Positions 32,629 to 41,597 of a DNA stretch of 64,000 nt are shown here, in pieces. The DNA lies in NCBI RefSeq assembly GCF_000733295.1, contig NZ_JPMI01000233.1:124001-188000 (forward strand). Reading direction: 5' to 3'. The position numbers and the translations under genes were made by a program. Below the pieces are notes generated by a model. The model worked only from the letters and a program-made list of their open reading frames with translations, was not told where the DNA came from and made no database searches. This stretch comes from Archangium violaceum Cb vi76 (GTDB taxonomy: Bacteria > Myxococcota > Myxococcia > Myxococcales > Myxococcaceae). Every line of letters begins with the position of its first letter. Within the stretch, counting starts at the first letter, position 1.

Positions 32629-35600
32629 ATGAGTACTCCCTCCCGGTTGCTCGCGGCCGTGTTGCTCGTGTCCGCGTTTGTCTCAGGCTGTGGTGGAACC
32701 GACGTGGTCCATGAGCCCCCACCGGGTGGTGGACAGTCCGAGGAGCCTGTTGACGAGCTGCCTCGGCCGCCCCCACCTCCGCCTCCACCGTTGCCCACGG
32801 AGGAGGATCCGTTCGGAGAGCCTCCGGGCCCGGTCAACCCCACCAACGCGCTGATCGACACCGACTGTGACGGCCTCACGGACGAGGAGGAGCACGGCAA
32901 CGTCTACCCCGGTGGACTGAGGACGGATCCGGGCCGGTGGGACACCGACGGAGATGGCGTGCGTGATGGTGTCGAGGTGGGCCGTACCACCACCGTCAAC
33001 AAGAGCGCGGAGTGTCAGGCCCTCTTCATCGCGAGCGCGGATCCTTCCCGGGCATCCAGGATGAATCCGACCGTCGCGGACTCGGACGGCGATGGGCTGA
33101 AGGATGGCCTGGAGGACCGCAACTACAACGGCAAGCTGGAAGCGGGCGAGACGGATCCCGTCAACCCCGACACGGATGGGGATGGACTGAAGGACGGTGT
33201 GGAGGATGCCAACCAGAACACCGTGGTGGACTTCGGCGAGACGGATCCACGCAAGCGGGATACGGACGCGGATGGTCTCTCCGACTCCATCGAGCTGAAC
33301 ATCACCCGGACGGATGCCCTCAAGGCCGACACCGATGGTGACTCGTGCATGGATGGGGCCGAGGATCGCAACGGCAATGGCGTGAAGGACCCGGGTGAGA
33401 GCGACCCGAAGAACGGCTCCGACTGCGGTGGCAGGACCAGCACCCAGGACACGGACGGCGATGGCCTGCCGGACGAGGTCGAGGACGCCAACGGTAATGG
33501 AGCCAGGGACGCGGCCGAGACCGACTTCCGTCGTGCGGACACGGACGGAGATGGCCTGATGGACGGTGTGGAGGACCGGAACCACAACGGCGTGGTGGAC
33601 TCCAGCGAGAGTGATCCGCGGGTGAAGGACACGGACTGCGACGGCCTGCTCGACGGCGCGGACCAGGGGGGGTTCAAGGGGGAGGACACCAACGGCAACG
33701 GCCTGCGCGACGTGGGGGAGACGGACCCCACCCAGCGCGACACGGACGGGGATGGCTTGTTGGATGGCGTGGAGCGCGGCATTCCCGCGGGCTCGGCGCC
33801 CATCACCACCTGCGGCTACCCGGGTGACGCGAACCCGGGCACCACCACGGATCCACTCAACCCCGACTCCGACGGTGACGGCATCGCCGACGGTGCCGAG
33901 GACTCGAACCAGAACGGCCAGAAGGATCCGGGCGAGTTGGATCCCCGCGACCGCTCCGATGGTGCCGCGAACACGCCGGCCGGCCAGGCCTGCGCGGCGG
34001 GCAACCTGCGGCAGGTCGTCTTCAAGGAGGACAGCGGCGGTGACATCCGTCTGGCGCTCCGGCCCTCCTTCACGGAGGTGAAGCAGCTCGTCCTCGGCGG
34101 CAAGGGCCGGGGCTTCATCGGCTACGACGACACGAACAAGGTGGCCTTCATCGCCTACAAGCGGGGCCAGGCGGGCTCATCCACCACGGTGGTGGGGGAC
34201 GAGCTGTTCGTGCGTGGCCAGTTCTCCCCAGCGGTGACGGCGGGCACCACGCAGACCTTCACCACGTGGGATGGCCACCCCGCGCTGCAGGCCTTCTACG
34301 ACCAGGGGGCCACCACCAACCTGCGCGACTACGCCAACGCGGTGGCCAACCAGCTCGTTGGCGCGGGCGCCGGGACGCTCACGGGCGGCTCGGGCGTGAG
34401 CGGGGGCTACAAGCTTCAAGCGCAGTACGTCCACCGCTCCAACGCGAGCGTGCTGGTGGTGCTGGCCATCACGCCGGCGAGTCTCTACAAGGCCCCGGGC
34501 CTCTTCGTCATGGGAGACACCGCGGGCGGCACGGCGCTGGCCCAGTTCGGTGACGCGGACGCGGTGCAGTGCGAGACCTTCACCACGGGCAACGGCATGG
34601 CCGACTTCCTCTTCGTGGTGGACGACAGCGGCTCCATGCAGACCTCGCAGGGCGCCCTGGGCGATGCCGCCGCGGCCGTGGCCAACCGGCTGGGCAACTC
34701 GCAGCTCGACTGGCGCATCGCCATGGTGACCACGTCGTACACCCAGCCGGACTACACGTGGCCCAACCGCGACGTGTTCCGCGGCTTCACGCGCGACATC
34801 GACCAGTTCAAGGCGTGGCTGCAGCAGGGCGCGAGGTGCCCGGACCCCACGCAGCACTGCTGGGTGGACATCAATGGCGCCAGCGAGGAGCGCTCCCTGG
34901 AGGGCGCGCGCGTGGCGGTGGACAACATGACCCGTGCCAGCACGCCCGCGGACAAGAAGTACCGCCCGGGTGCCCGGCTCGTGGTCATCCTCCTCACGGA
35001 CGTGCGAGACCAGCCCGACACCGTCCCGGTCAGCACGTACATCGACTACTTCAAGGGGGCCAACCCCACCGGTGGGCTCATCCAGATGCATGGCATCATC
35101 TGTGACCCGGCCGGCGGGGACTGCTACCCGGGCGAGCCCTCCGCCAACCCGCGGCACCTGGACGTCATCCAGGCCACCGGCGGCATCGTGGGCAGCATCC
35201 GCAGCACCACGTCCATCCAGAACGCCATCAACACCATCGTGGACAGCGTCATCGCCTCCACGGGCTACCGGACGCTCAAGCCGCCCATTGGCGCCTCGGT
35301 GCGGGTGGCGCTGGAGTCGGTGCGGAACCCCGCGGCGTGCACGGCGAACGACCTGCCCCGCGGCCGGACGAACGGCTTCGACGTGGACGGCATCAGCGGG
35401 GCGCTGTCTTTCTACGGCGCCTGCCGCCCGGCCTCCGCGGGGGCGACGAAGGCCGCCGTCTCCTACCGCTACTGGAGCGACCTCACGCCCAACAAGGACG
35501 GCAATCCGCCGCCCTGCTCGACGGACACGGGCTACTACGACCCAGCGGCTCCGGATTTCTGCAAGGGCAACCTCACGTGCAACCGCCAGACGAACCTGTG

Positions 35601-35958
35601 CGAGTGCCCCTCGGACTGCGGCGGAGGGGGCGCACCGGGCCAGGTGTGCAACACCAGCAAGGACGTGTGTGACCTCACGTGCACGGCGGACTGCGGTGGC
35701 ACGTGCGGCGGCTACCAGACGTGCAACACGTCCACGTGCACCTGCCAGTGCATGGCGAGCGCCACGTGCGCGCCGGGCTTCACGTTCGACCCGGCGGCCT
35801 GCGCGTGCGTCTGTGACACGGCGGCGCTCGACTGCGGCTCCACCTACCGCGCCGACGCCAACGCTTGTGCCTGTGTCTGCGAGGCCGACTGTGGTGGCTG
35901 CCCGGCGGGGACCGAATGCAGGCAGAGCCTCTGCCGGTGTGATCCCAAGCTGAACTGA
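32629..35958 (+). CDS. cglD: CglD-like lipoprotein with thrombospondin type 3 repeats and VWA domain
   Basis: An 1109-residue lipoprotein. The signal peptide has lipobox VSGC. A Pro-rich linker leads to about ten calcium-binding thrombospondin type 3-like repeats (DTDGDGLKDGVEDAN and relatives, about residues 80-450). A beta-rich part follows, then a VWA domain at about 655-890 with the MIDAS start FVVDDSGSM, and a Cys-rich tail at about 975-1109 (CGGGGAPGQVC, CTADCGGTCGGYQTC). This plan matches CglD, the outer-membrane adventurous-gliding lipoprotein of Myxococcus, transferable by outer-membrane exchange. Assignment is from architecture. ATG 32629 is preferred over GTG 32617. Confidence 0.72.
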   Translation: MSTPSRLLAAVLLVSAFVSGCGGTDVVHEPPPGGGQSEEPVDELPRPPPPPPPPLPTEEDPFGEPPGPVNPTNALIDTDCDGLTDEEEHGNVYPGGLRTDPGRWDTDGDGVRDGVEVGRTTTVNKSAECQALFIASADPSRASRMNPTVADSDGDGLKDGLEDRNYNGKLEAGETDPVNPDTDGDGLKDGVEDANQNTVVDFGETDPRKRDTDADGLSDSIELNITRTDALKADTDGDSCMDGAEDRNGNGVKDPGESDPKNGSDCGGRTSTQDTDGDGLPDEVEDANGNGARDAAETDFRRADTDGDGLMDGVEDRNHNGVVDSSESDPRVKDTDCDGLLDGADQGGFKGEDTNGNGLRDVGETDPTQRDTDGDGLLDGVERGIPAGSAPITTCGYPGDANPGTTTDPLNPDSDGDGIADGAEDSNQNGQKDPGELDPRDRSDGAANTPAGQACAAGNLRQVVFKEDSGGDIRLALRPSFTEVKQLVLGGKGRGFIGYDDTNKVAFIAYKRGQAGSSTTVVGDELFVRGQFSPAVTAGTTQTFTTWDGHPALQAFYDQGATTNLRDYANAVANQLVGAGAGTLTGGSGVSGGYKLQAQYVHRSNASVLVVLAITPASLYKAPGLFVMGDTAGGTALAQFGDADAVQCETFTTGNGMADFLFVVDDSGSMQTSQGALGDAAAAVANRLGNSQLDWRIAMVTTSYTQPDYTWPNRDVFRGFTRDIDQFKAWLQQGARCPDPTQHCWVDINGASEERSLEGARVAVDNMTRASTPADKKYRPGARLVVILLTDVRDQPDTVPVSTYIDYFKGANPTGGLIQMHGIICDPAGGDCYPGEPSANPRHLDVIQATGGIVGSIRSTTSIQNAINTIVDSVIASTGYRTLKPPIGASVRVALESVRNPAACTANDLPRGRTNGFDVDGISGALSFYGACRPASAGATKAAVSYRYWSDLTPNKDGNPPPCSTDTGYYDPAAPDFCKGNLTCNRQTNLCECPSDCGGGGAPGQVCNTSKDVCDLTCTADCGGTCGGYQTCNTSTCTCQCMASATCAPGFTFDPAACACVCDTAALDCGSTYRADANACACVCEADCGGCPAGTECRQSLCRCDPKLN

Positions 35959-35995
35959 GCGTTCCTCGAGGCACGGCCCCGAGGGGCTCGGTACC

Positions 35996-36032
35996 GGGCC
36001 GGAGCCGCGGAAGTCCCCGCGGTCTCCGGCCC
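35996..36032. terminator. Strong bidirectional hairpin between convergent genes
   Basis: GGGCCGGAG and CCGCGG pair with CCGCGG and CTCCGGCCC around a short loop, with TCGTGTTT following on the plus strand. It lies 37 bp after the CglD-like stop and 7 bp before the end of the convergent methyltransferase gene, so it probably ends both transcripts. Confidence 0.75.
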
Positions 36033-36039
36033 TCGTGTT

Positions 36040-36783
36040 TCAGGGCTTCGCCGCCACGCCCCCATTCATGTAGGGGCCCACGCTGGCGGGCGTCTCCGGG
36101 TTGCGCCAGAGGGCGACGGGCTGGATGCCGTCCTCGGTGAGCCGCCACGGGCCGAGCACCGCCTCGAGCTGCGCCGGAGTGCGCATGTGGAAGTTGGGCC
36201 CCATCATCCGCACCAGCTCCGGGTGCTCCAGGGCCTTGGGGCTGTCGCAGTCGAAGGCGAGGTAGCTGCCCGGCGGCGCCAGGTCATGAAGCTTCTGGAA
36301 CGAGTCGCGGACCTGCTCGTCGGTCATGAAGGCCTCGACGCCCACCACGATGATGCCGAGCCGGCGCAGGGGGCCGAGCACCTGCCGCAGGAGGCCCAGG
36401 TCGAGCGTGGACAGGTCCGTGGCATCGCACCGGGTGTAGCCCGTGCCCGGCACGCCGGCGAGGATGCGCTGGCCCAGCGCGACGTTGGAGTCGTCGATGT
36501 CCGTGTACAGCACGCGCGCCCCGGGCACCGTCTCGTGGACATTGCCCTGCGTGGGCAGGCCGGCGCCCAGCACGAGGAACTGATCCACGCCCTGGGCCTG
36601 GATGTAGCGCGAGGCGCGTCCGATGAAGTCTCGCAGCGCGCGGAACACCGGGCGGAAGTCCTTGAAGACGACCTCGAAGGCTTGCGCCGCCGCCACGTCG
36701 ACGGGGTAGTGGTGACTGCCTCCGAGCCAGTAGTCGAACATCCGGCCCGTGTTGGGAGCCGTCGGCTCCGCTTCGTGACTCAT
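36040..36783 (-). CDS. S-adenosyl methyltransferase, DUF574 type
   Basis: A 247-residue protein with the DUF574 (Methyltransf_19) signature: RMFDYWLGGSHHYPVD near the N-terminus, FLVLGAGLPTQGNVHE and VLYTDIDDSNV as the SAM-binding region. This family is abundant in actinomycetes and sparse elsewhere, so transfer from an actinomycete is possible. The substrate is unknown; the start at 36783 fits the short N-terminus of the family. It is divergent from the YceI gene with about 130 bp between them. Confidence 0.82.
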   Translation of the reverse strand: MSHEAEPTAPNTGRMFDYWLGGSHHYPVDVAAAQAFEVVFKDFRPVFRALRDFIGRASRYIQAQGVDQFLVLGAGLPTQGNVHETVPGARVLYTDIDDSNVALGQRILAGVPGTGYTRCDATDLSTLDLGLLRQVLGPLRRLGIIVVGVEAFMTDEQVRDSFQKLHDLAPPGSYLAFDCDSPKALEHPELVRMMGPNFHMRTPAQLEAVLGPWRLTEDGIQPVALWRNPETPASVGPYMNGGVAAKP

Positions 36784-36913
36784 CGCTTCCTTCCTCCCTC
36801 TCCCGCCATGGCGGGGAGGCGTCACCATAGCCGACGGGAAAGGGAGGTGACGGGGCTGCTAGACTCCTCCGCTCCGGGCTTCCGGATCCTTCCCCTTGTC
36901 ACGGAGTTCATCC

Positions 36914-37663
36914 ATGCAGCACCGATTCCCCCTCGTGCTGGCCGCGACGCTTCTTGGCGCGGCCTCCCTCACCGCTTGCGGCACCACCCCCACCGAGGAC
37001 CGCGAGCGCGTCACCTTCCCCGCCCGGGACGACTTCCCGGGCCTGGGCGACATGGAATCCCTCTCGCACCTCTCGCGCACCTATACGTTCGACCCGGGCC
37101 TGGAGAGCAGCCACCTCTTCGTGCAGCTCTTCAGCGCCTCGCTCGGGCATGACCACGTGGTGCGCGCCACGGACTGGTGGGGCTCGCTCGCCTTCGAGCC
37201 ATCGAACCTGTCCGCGTGCGCGGTGTCGGTGACGGTGCAGGTGGAGGGGCTCGATCCCGAGCGTGACGAGATGCGCGACCTGACGGGCCAGGAGCGCGTC
37301 ACCCGGACGGACCGGGAGCAGATCCGCGAGCACCTGCGCGCCAGCGAGCAGCTGAACCTGGACGAGCACAAGAGCATCGAGTTCACCTCGAAGTCCTGCG
37401 CGCTCACCGGCGAGAAGGGCCAGGACGGGCGCTCGGTGGTGGCGGTGACGGGGGACCTGAAGCTGCGCGGCGTCACCCGGGAGGTGGTGCTTCCCCTGGA
37501 GGTGGCGGTGGACGAGGAGCGCGTGGCGGCCCGGGGCGTGCTGACCACGCGCCACTCGGACTTCGGCTTCGAGCCCTATTCGATGCTGGGCGGGCTCTTC
37601 AAGAACAAGGACGAGCTCTACTTCGTCGTCGACGTGCGCGGCCGGCGGGTGACGGGCAAGTGA
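36914..37663 (+). CDS. YceI-family lipoprotein
   Basis: A 249-residue lipoprotein: signal peptide with lipobox ASLTAC, then a YceI-like beta-barrel (SRTYTFDPGLESSHLFVQLF; VTGDLKLRGVTREV; TTRHSDFGFEPYSMLGGLFKNKDELYF at the C-terminal end). YceI proteins bind isoprenoid or other lipid-like ligands in the periplasm. The ATG at 36914 has GGAG 7 bp upstream; an alternative TTG at 36896 is less likely. It is convergent with the DUF2914 gene. Confidence 0.85.
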   Translation: MQHRFPLVLAATLLGAASLTACGTTPTEDRERVTFPARDDFPGLGDMESLSHLSRTYTFDPGLESSHLFVQLFSASLGHDHVVRATDWWGSLAFEPSNLSACAVSVTVQVEGLDPERDEMRDLTGQERVTRTDREQIREHLRASEQLNLDEHKSIEFTSKSCALTGEKGQDGRSVVAVTGDLKLRGVTREVVLPLEVAVDEERVAARGVLTTRHSDFGFEPYSMLGGLFKNKDELYFVVDVRGRRVTGK

Positions 37664-37685
37664 GGGGGTGAAGCGTCTTCGGGGC

Positions 37686-37724
37686 GCCCCATGCTCCCCT
37701 GGAGGCAACGAGGGGAGACAGGGC
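37686..37724. terminator. Hairpin between convergent YceI and DUF2914 genes
   Basis: CTCCCCT (37694-37700) pairs with AGGGGAG (37711-37717), with outer GCCC/GGGC pairing. There is no T run, but its place between two convergent stops fits a bidirectional terminator. Confidence 0.5.
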
Positions 37725-37744
37725 ACCCCGGGTGCGGCGGGGTG

Positions 37745-38128
37745 TTACTGGACGGTGACCTGGAAGCTGGCGGTGGCCAGCTCGGTGCCGTCCGCGCCCA
37801 CCACCCTGGCCGTCCAGGCGCCGCTGTCACCCTCGCGGAAGGTGCGGTAGGCGTGCGTGCGGTACGACGCGCGGGGCACCTTCAGCTCCGTCTTGGAGAC
37901 TTCCTTGCCGTCCTTGGACCAGACGACGTTCACGACGCCGGGCTCCACGCCGGTGAGCCTGGTGGCGGCGTAGATGCGGGTGTTCGGGGCGACGGTGAAG
38001 CTGTCGGAGGCGCCGGTGATCTCATACTTCTCCACGCCCGTGCCGACCTTCACGGTGGCCTCGGCGGAGTAGGCGGTGGTGGCGAGCAGCAGGGTGGGCA
38101 GCAGGAGCTTCAGGGCAGTCTTGAGCAT
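37745..38128 (-). CDS. DUF2914 domain-like secreted protein
   Basis: A 127-residue protein with a signal peptide (about residues 1-21, LLLPTLLLATTAYSA) and then a compact beta-sandwich with VVWSKDGKEVSKTELKV and YRTFREGDSGAWTARVV, the pattern of DUF2914 domains. It begins 26 bp after the stop of the adenylate cyclase-like gene and is probably co-transcribed. Such domains are often found as partners or parts of envelope sensors. The exact role is unknown. Confidence 0.78.
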   Translation of the reverse strand: MLKTALKLLLPTLLLATTAYSAEATVKVGTGVEKYEITGASDSFTVAPNTRIYAATRLTGVEPGVVNVVWSKDGKEVSKTELKVPRASYRTHAYRTFREGDSGAWTARVVGADGTELATASFQVTVQ

Positions 38129-38154
38129 GGTTGTGTCCTCGGTGAGAGGAACAC

Positions 38155-41100
38155 CTACGCTAGTCCATCCCCCTGACGCGTCGAGCTTTCGGAGTGGCGG
38201 CCGGCCTCCTCCAGGAGCGTGCGGTGCGCGGAGATGGCGAGGAACGAGCGCCGCAGTCCCTCGTCCTGGAGCTTCGCGGCCCGTTCCTGGAGTTGACGGT
38301 GGGCCGTCTCCAGGACGCGGGACGCGCGGGGGTCCTCGTGGTCGCTCAGGACGCGGAAGCACGTGAGCCACATCCCGAAGGGCTCCTCCACGCCCTGGAG
38401 CGAGCCCTGCTCCAGGTACGAGAGGAGCTCCTCGGCGTACCCGAGGGCCCGCTGCCGCTCGCCGGCCGCCAGCGCGACGGCGGCCAGGCCGGCGATGGAC
38501 TCCATCTCCAGGTGCCGCATCCGCGTCTCCACCCGGATTCTGCGGGCCTGCTGGAAGGACTCCTGGGCCTCGGGCAGGCGCTCCAGGGTGAGCAGCACGT
38601 GGCCCCGGGCCATCCAGGCATAACCCTGGTTGCGGGGGCTGCCGATCTCCTGGGCGATGCGCAGGGCCTGCTCGGCGCTCTCCAGCGCGGCGGGCTCGTC
38701 GCCCAGGTGGTGGTGGACGAGCGCCAGCGTGCAGTGGTCCACGCACTCCCAGAAGCGGTAGCCGATGACGCGGCTGAACTGGAGGGTCTGCTCGAGCTCG
38801 GCCCGGGCTCCGGTGAAGTCACCCAGGCTCTTGCGCACGTACCCCAGGTGCCGCAGGGCGGAGAACTCCAGCCAGCGGTTGCCCATGGCCCGGCAGAAGG
38901 GGAGCACCCGGAGGATGTAGCCGAGGCTCGGCCCCAGGTCCCCCATCTCGTTGAGGGTGGCGCTGAGGTTGAGGATGCTCTCCACCTCCAACTGCTCGAG
39001 CCGCGCGGATTCGGCGAGCGCCAGGCTGCGCTCGAACTGGGTCCGGGCACTCTCGAAGTCGCCCTGGTGGTGGCGCAGCATGCGTCCCCAGCGCAGGTGG
39101 CCGAGCGCCTCGCTGGCCACGTCTCCCGTCTGCTGGGACAGCCGGATGGCCTTGCGCACCGCCTCCACGCCCTCGGTGATTTCGCCGATCTCCGTGGCGT
39201 AGAGGGCGCGGCGCAGGGCCACCTCCGTCTGCCGCCGATCATCGGTGAGCAGCTCGGCCAGTGCCTCCATCAGCTCCAGGTCCAACCGCTGCGCCTGCCG
39301 CTCGCCGAGCACGCCGTGGACCTTCTCGAGCGCGGCCACGATGGCGTAGCGCTCGGGGAGGTCCGCCTCGGACGTCACGTCCAGGGCCCGGTCCAGGAAG
39401 CCACGGGCCTCCGCGTTGGCGAAGAGGGACAGCGCCTCCTCGCCCGCGCGCCGCAGGTAGACGGCGGCCCGGGCGCCCTGGCCGGAGGCCTCCAGGTGGT
39501 CGGCGATGAGTCCGAGGTGCTCCCGGGAGCGCTCGCCACCGCGGGCCAGCAGCCACTCGGCGATGCGTCCATGGAAGGTGCGCCGCTCCCGCTTGAGCAC
39601 CGTGTCGTAGGTGACCTCGCGCACGATGGCGTGTTTGAAGATGTACTCGCGCGTCCCGGAGAAGGCGGGGGTGGACTGCTCGAAGATGAGCTCGCGCTCC
39701 TGGAGGGCGGTGAGGGCCTGGTGGATGGGGATGGGGGGCTCCTCGCCCTGTCCCATCCGCTCGAGTGCCTCGTCCCAGAAGATGCGTCCCACCACCGAGG
39801 CGCGCTGGAGGACGTCGCGCTCGAGGGCGGGGAGGCTGTCCAGGCGGGCCTGCAGGACGCCGCTCAACGTGGAGGGCACCTTGAGCGAGGTGAGCCTGCG
39901 GGGCTCGACGCGCCAGTGCTCGCCCTCGGCGAGGATGACGCCCTCCTCGAGCAGCATCTGGATGAGCTCCTCGAGGTAGAAGGGATTGCCCTCGGCGCGG
40001 GAGACCACGAGCTCGTGGAGGGCCGGGGGGATGGACTCCACCTTGCGCAGCAGCTCCGCCACGAGCACCTGGCTGTCCTGCTGGGAGAGGGGGCGCAGCT
40101 CGAGCCGGGTGTGGTGGAGGGCGGTGGCCCACTGGGGGCGCCGCTCGAAGAACTCCGGCCGCGCGGTGCACAGCACGAGCAGCCGCTCCGGGGCGAGCGT
40201 CTGGAGCAGGCGCTCCAGCAAGTCGAGGGCGCTGTCATCCGCCCAGTGGATGTCCTCCAGGAAGAGGACCATGGGCTCGCGGCTGAGCAGGGCGCGGAAG
40301 TACTCGCTGAGGGCGGCGAGGCCGCGGGCCCGGAGGCCCTGCTCGTCCAGGGGCGTGCCCTTCAGAAGGGGGCTGTCGCTGAAGTCGAAGCCGATGAGCG
40401 AGCCGGCGAGGTGGGCGCGGAAGCGGCTGGAGGTCTCCGGGCCGAGCGCCTCGAAGAAGCTCTCCTCCAGGCGGGCGCGCACCACGCTGGGCACATCGCT
40501 CTCCTGCACCTGGAGGTGGAAGGAGAACAAGTCCCGGAGCAGGGCGTTGGGGTGCCTGCGCATCTCCGGGCTGGCGCGGCCGCGCAGACAGCGGGGGGGC
40601 GAGGGCAGCGATTCGAGCCACGTCTCGAACTCGCCGAGCAGCCGGGACTTGCCGATGCCCGCCTCGCCGGTGAGGGTGACGCGCTGACAGCCTGCGCCGG
40701 AGAGCGCGGTGGACAGGGCGGAGCGCAGCTGGCGCGACTCCTCCTCGCGTCCCACCAGCCGGGCCCAGATGCCGTCCAGACCGCGTCCCTGGCGGTGGAA
40801 GCTGCGGGGCCGGGCGGCCGTCACCCGGTACACCTGGAGCGGCTCCTGCTTGCCCTTGAGCCGGAGGGGTTGCTGGGGCTCGACCTCGAAGGCCCCGCTC
40901 ACGTGGCGGTGCGTGGCGTGGGAGATGAGGATGCCGCCCTCGGGCGAGGCCTGCTCCAGGCGGCTGGCGGTGTTGACGGTGTCCCCCATCACCGTGAGCT
41001 CCCCGAGCGTGCCCACCACCCCGAGGAGGACGGGGCCGGTGTGGATGCCGATGCGCATGCGCAGCCCCTCGGGGGGGCCGGCCAGGAAGGAGTCGAGCTG

Positions 41101-41490
41101 GGCCTGGATGTCCAGGGCGGCGTGGATGGCTTGCTCGGCGTCGTCCTCGCGCGCGCCCTCCGCGCCCCAGAGCGCCATCACGGCGTCTCCGATGTGTTTG
41201 TCGATGCGGCCCCCGTGCCGGACGATGGCGGCGTCCACGCGCGCCCAGAGCTGGTTCATCAGCTCACTGACGTCCTCCGGGTCCATCTGCTCGCTCAGGG
41301 AGGTGAAGCCGCACAGGTCGCCGAAGAGCACCGTGACGTGGCGGCGCTCCAGGGGAACGCGGGAGGCGAGGGCCGCGAGCCGAGCGCGCAAGGCCGCCAG
41401 GGCGGCCTCGGTGGCCTCCTGGCCCAGCATGGGGCGCTGGGCCTCCAGCAGGGCCATGGCCTGCTCGAGCAGGTCGCGTTCCTTGATCAT
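38155..41490 (-). CDS. Class III adenylate cyclase fused to AAA/STAND ATPase and TPR tail
   Basis: An 1111-residue signalling protein. The cyclase domain (about 50-225) has metal-binding Asp58 in LFGDLCGFTSL and Asp102 in IDKHIGDAVM, Lys98 and Asp170 as adenine-selecting residues, and Asn173/Arg177 of the transition state. Thus cAMP synthesis is predicted. A STAND/AAA_16-type ATPase follows, with Walker A TGEAGIGKS around 274-282 and a long helical region. The last 450 residues are TPR-like repeats. There is no membrane segment. The ATG at 41490 has a GGGAGGACG upstream. It lies upstream of the DUF2914 gene and downstream of the M14 peptidase gene, same strand. Confidence 0.9.
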   Translation of the reverse strand: MIKERDLLEQAMALLEAQRPMLGQEATEAALAALRARLAALASRVPLERRHVTVLFGDLCGFTSLSEQMDPEDVSELMNQLWARVDAAIVRHGGRIDKHIGDAVMALWGAEGAREDDAEQAIHAALDIQAQLDSFLAGPPEGLRMRIGIHTGPVLLGVVGTLGELTVMGDTVNTASRLEQASPEGGILISHATHRHVSGAFEVEPQQPLRLKGKQEPLQVYRVTAARPRSFHRQGRGLDGIWARLVGREEESRQLRSALSTALSGAGCQRVTLTGEAGIGKSRLLGEFETWLESLPSPPRCLRGRASPEMRRHPNALLRDLFSFHLQVQESDVPSVVRARLEESFFEALGPETSSRFRAHLAGSLIGFDFSDSPLLKGTPLDEQGLRARGLAALSEYFRALLSREPMVLFLEDIHWADDSALDLLERLLQTLAPERLLVLCTARPEFFERRPQWATALHHTRLELRPLSQQDSQVLVAELLRKVESIPPALHELVVSRAEGNPFYLEELIQMLLEEGVILAEGEHWRVEPRRLTSLKVPSTLSGVLQARLDSLPALERDVLQRASVVGRIFWDEALERMGQGEEPPIPIHQALTALQERELIFEQSTPAFSGTREYIFKHAIVREVTYDTVLKRERRTFHGRIAEWLLARGGERSREHLGLIADHLEASGQGARAAVYLRRAGEEALSLFANAEARGFLDRALDVTSEADLPERYAIVAALEKVHGVLGERQAQRLDLELMEALAELLTDDRRQTEVALRRALYATEIGEITEGVEAVRKAIRLSQQTGDVASEALGHLRWGRMLRHHQGDFESARTQFERSLALAESARLEQLEVESILNLSATLNEMGDLGPSLGYILRVLPFCRAMGNRWLEFSALRHLGYVRKSLGDFTGARAELEQTLQFSRVIGYRFWECVDHCTLALVHHHLGDEPAALESAEQALRIAQEIGSPRNQGYAWMARGHVLLTLERLPEAQESFQQARRIRVETRMRHLEMESIAGLAAVALAAGERQRALGYAEELLSYLEQGSLQGVEEPFGMWLTCFRVLSDHEDPRASRVLETAHRQLQERAAKLQDEGLRRSFLAISAHRTLLEEAGRHSESSTRQGDGLA

Positions 41491-41597
41491 CGTCCTCCCG
41501 GAGCCGACATGGGCCGTATTCCACCACATGCCCGGCGATCGACCCACCACCATAACGGGGGGCTCCGGGGTGTGCCACCTACACGGAGTGAGGGGCG

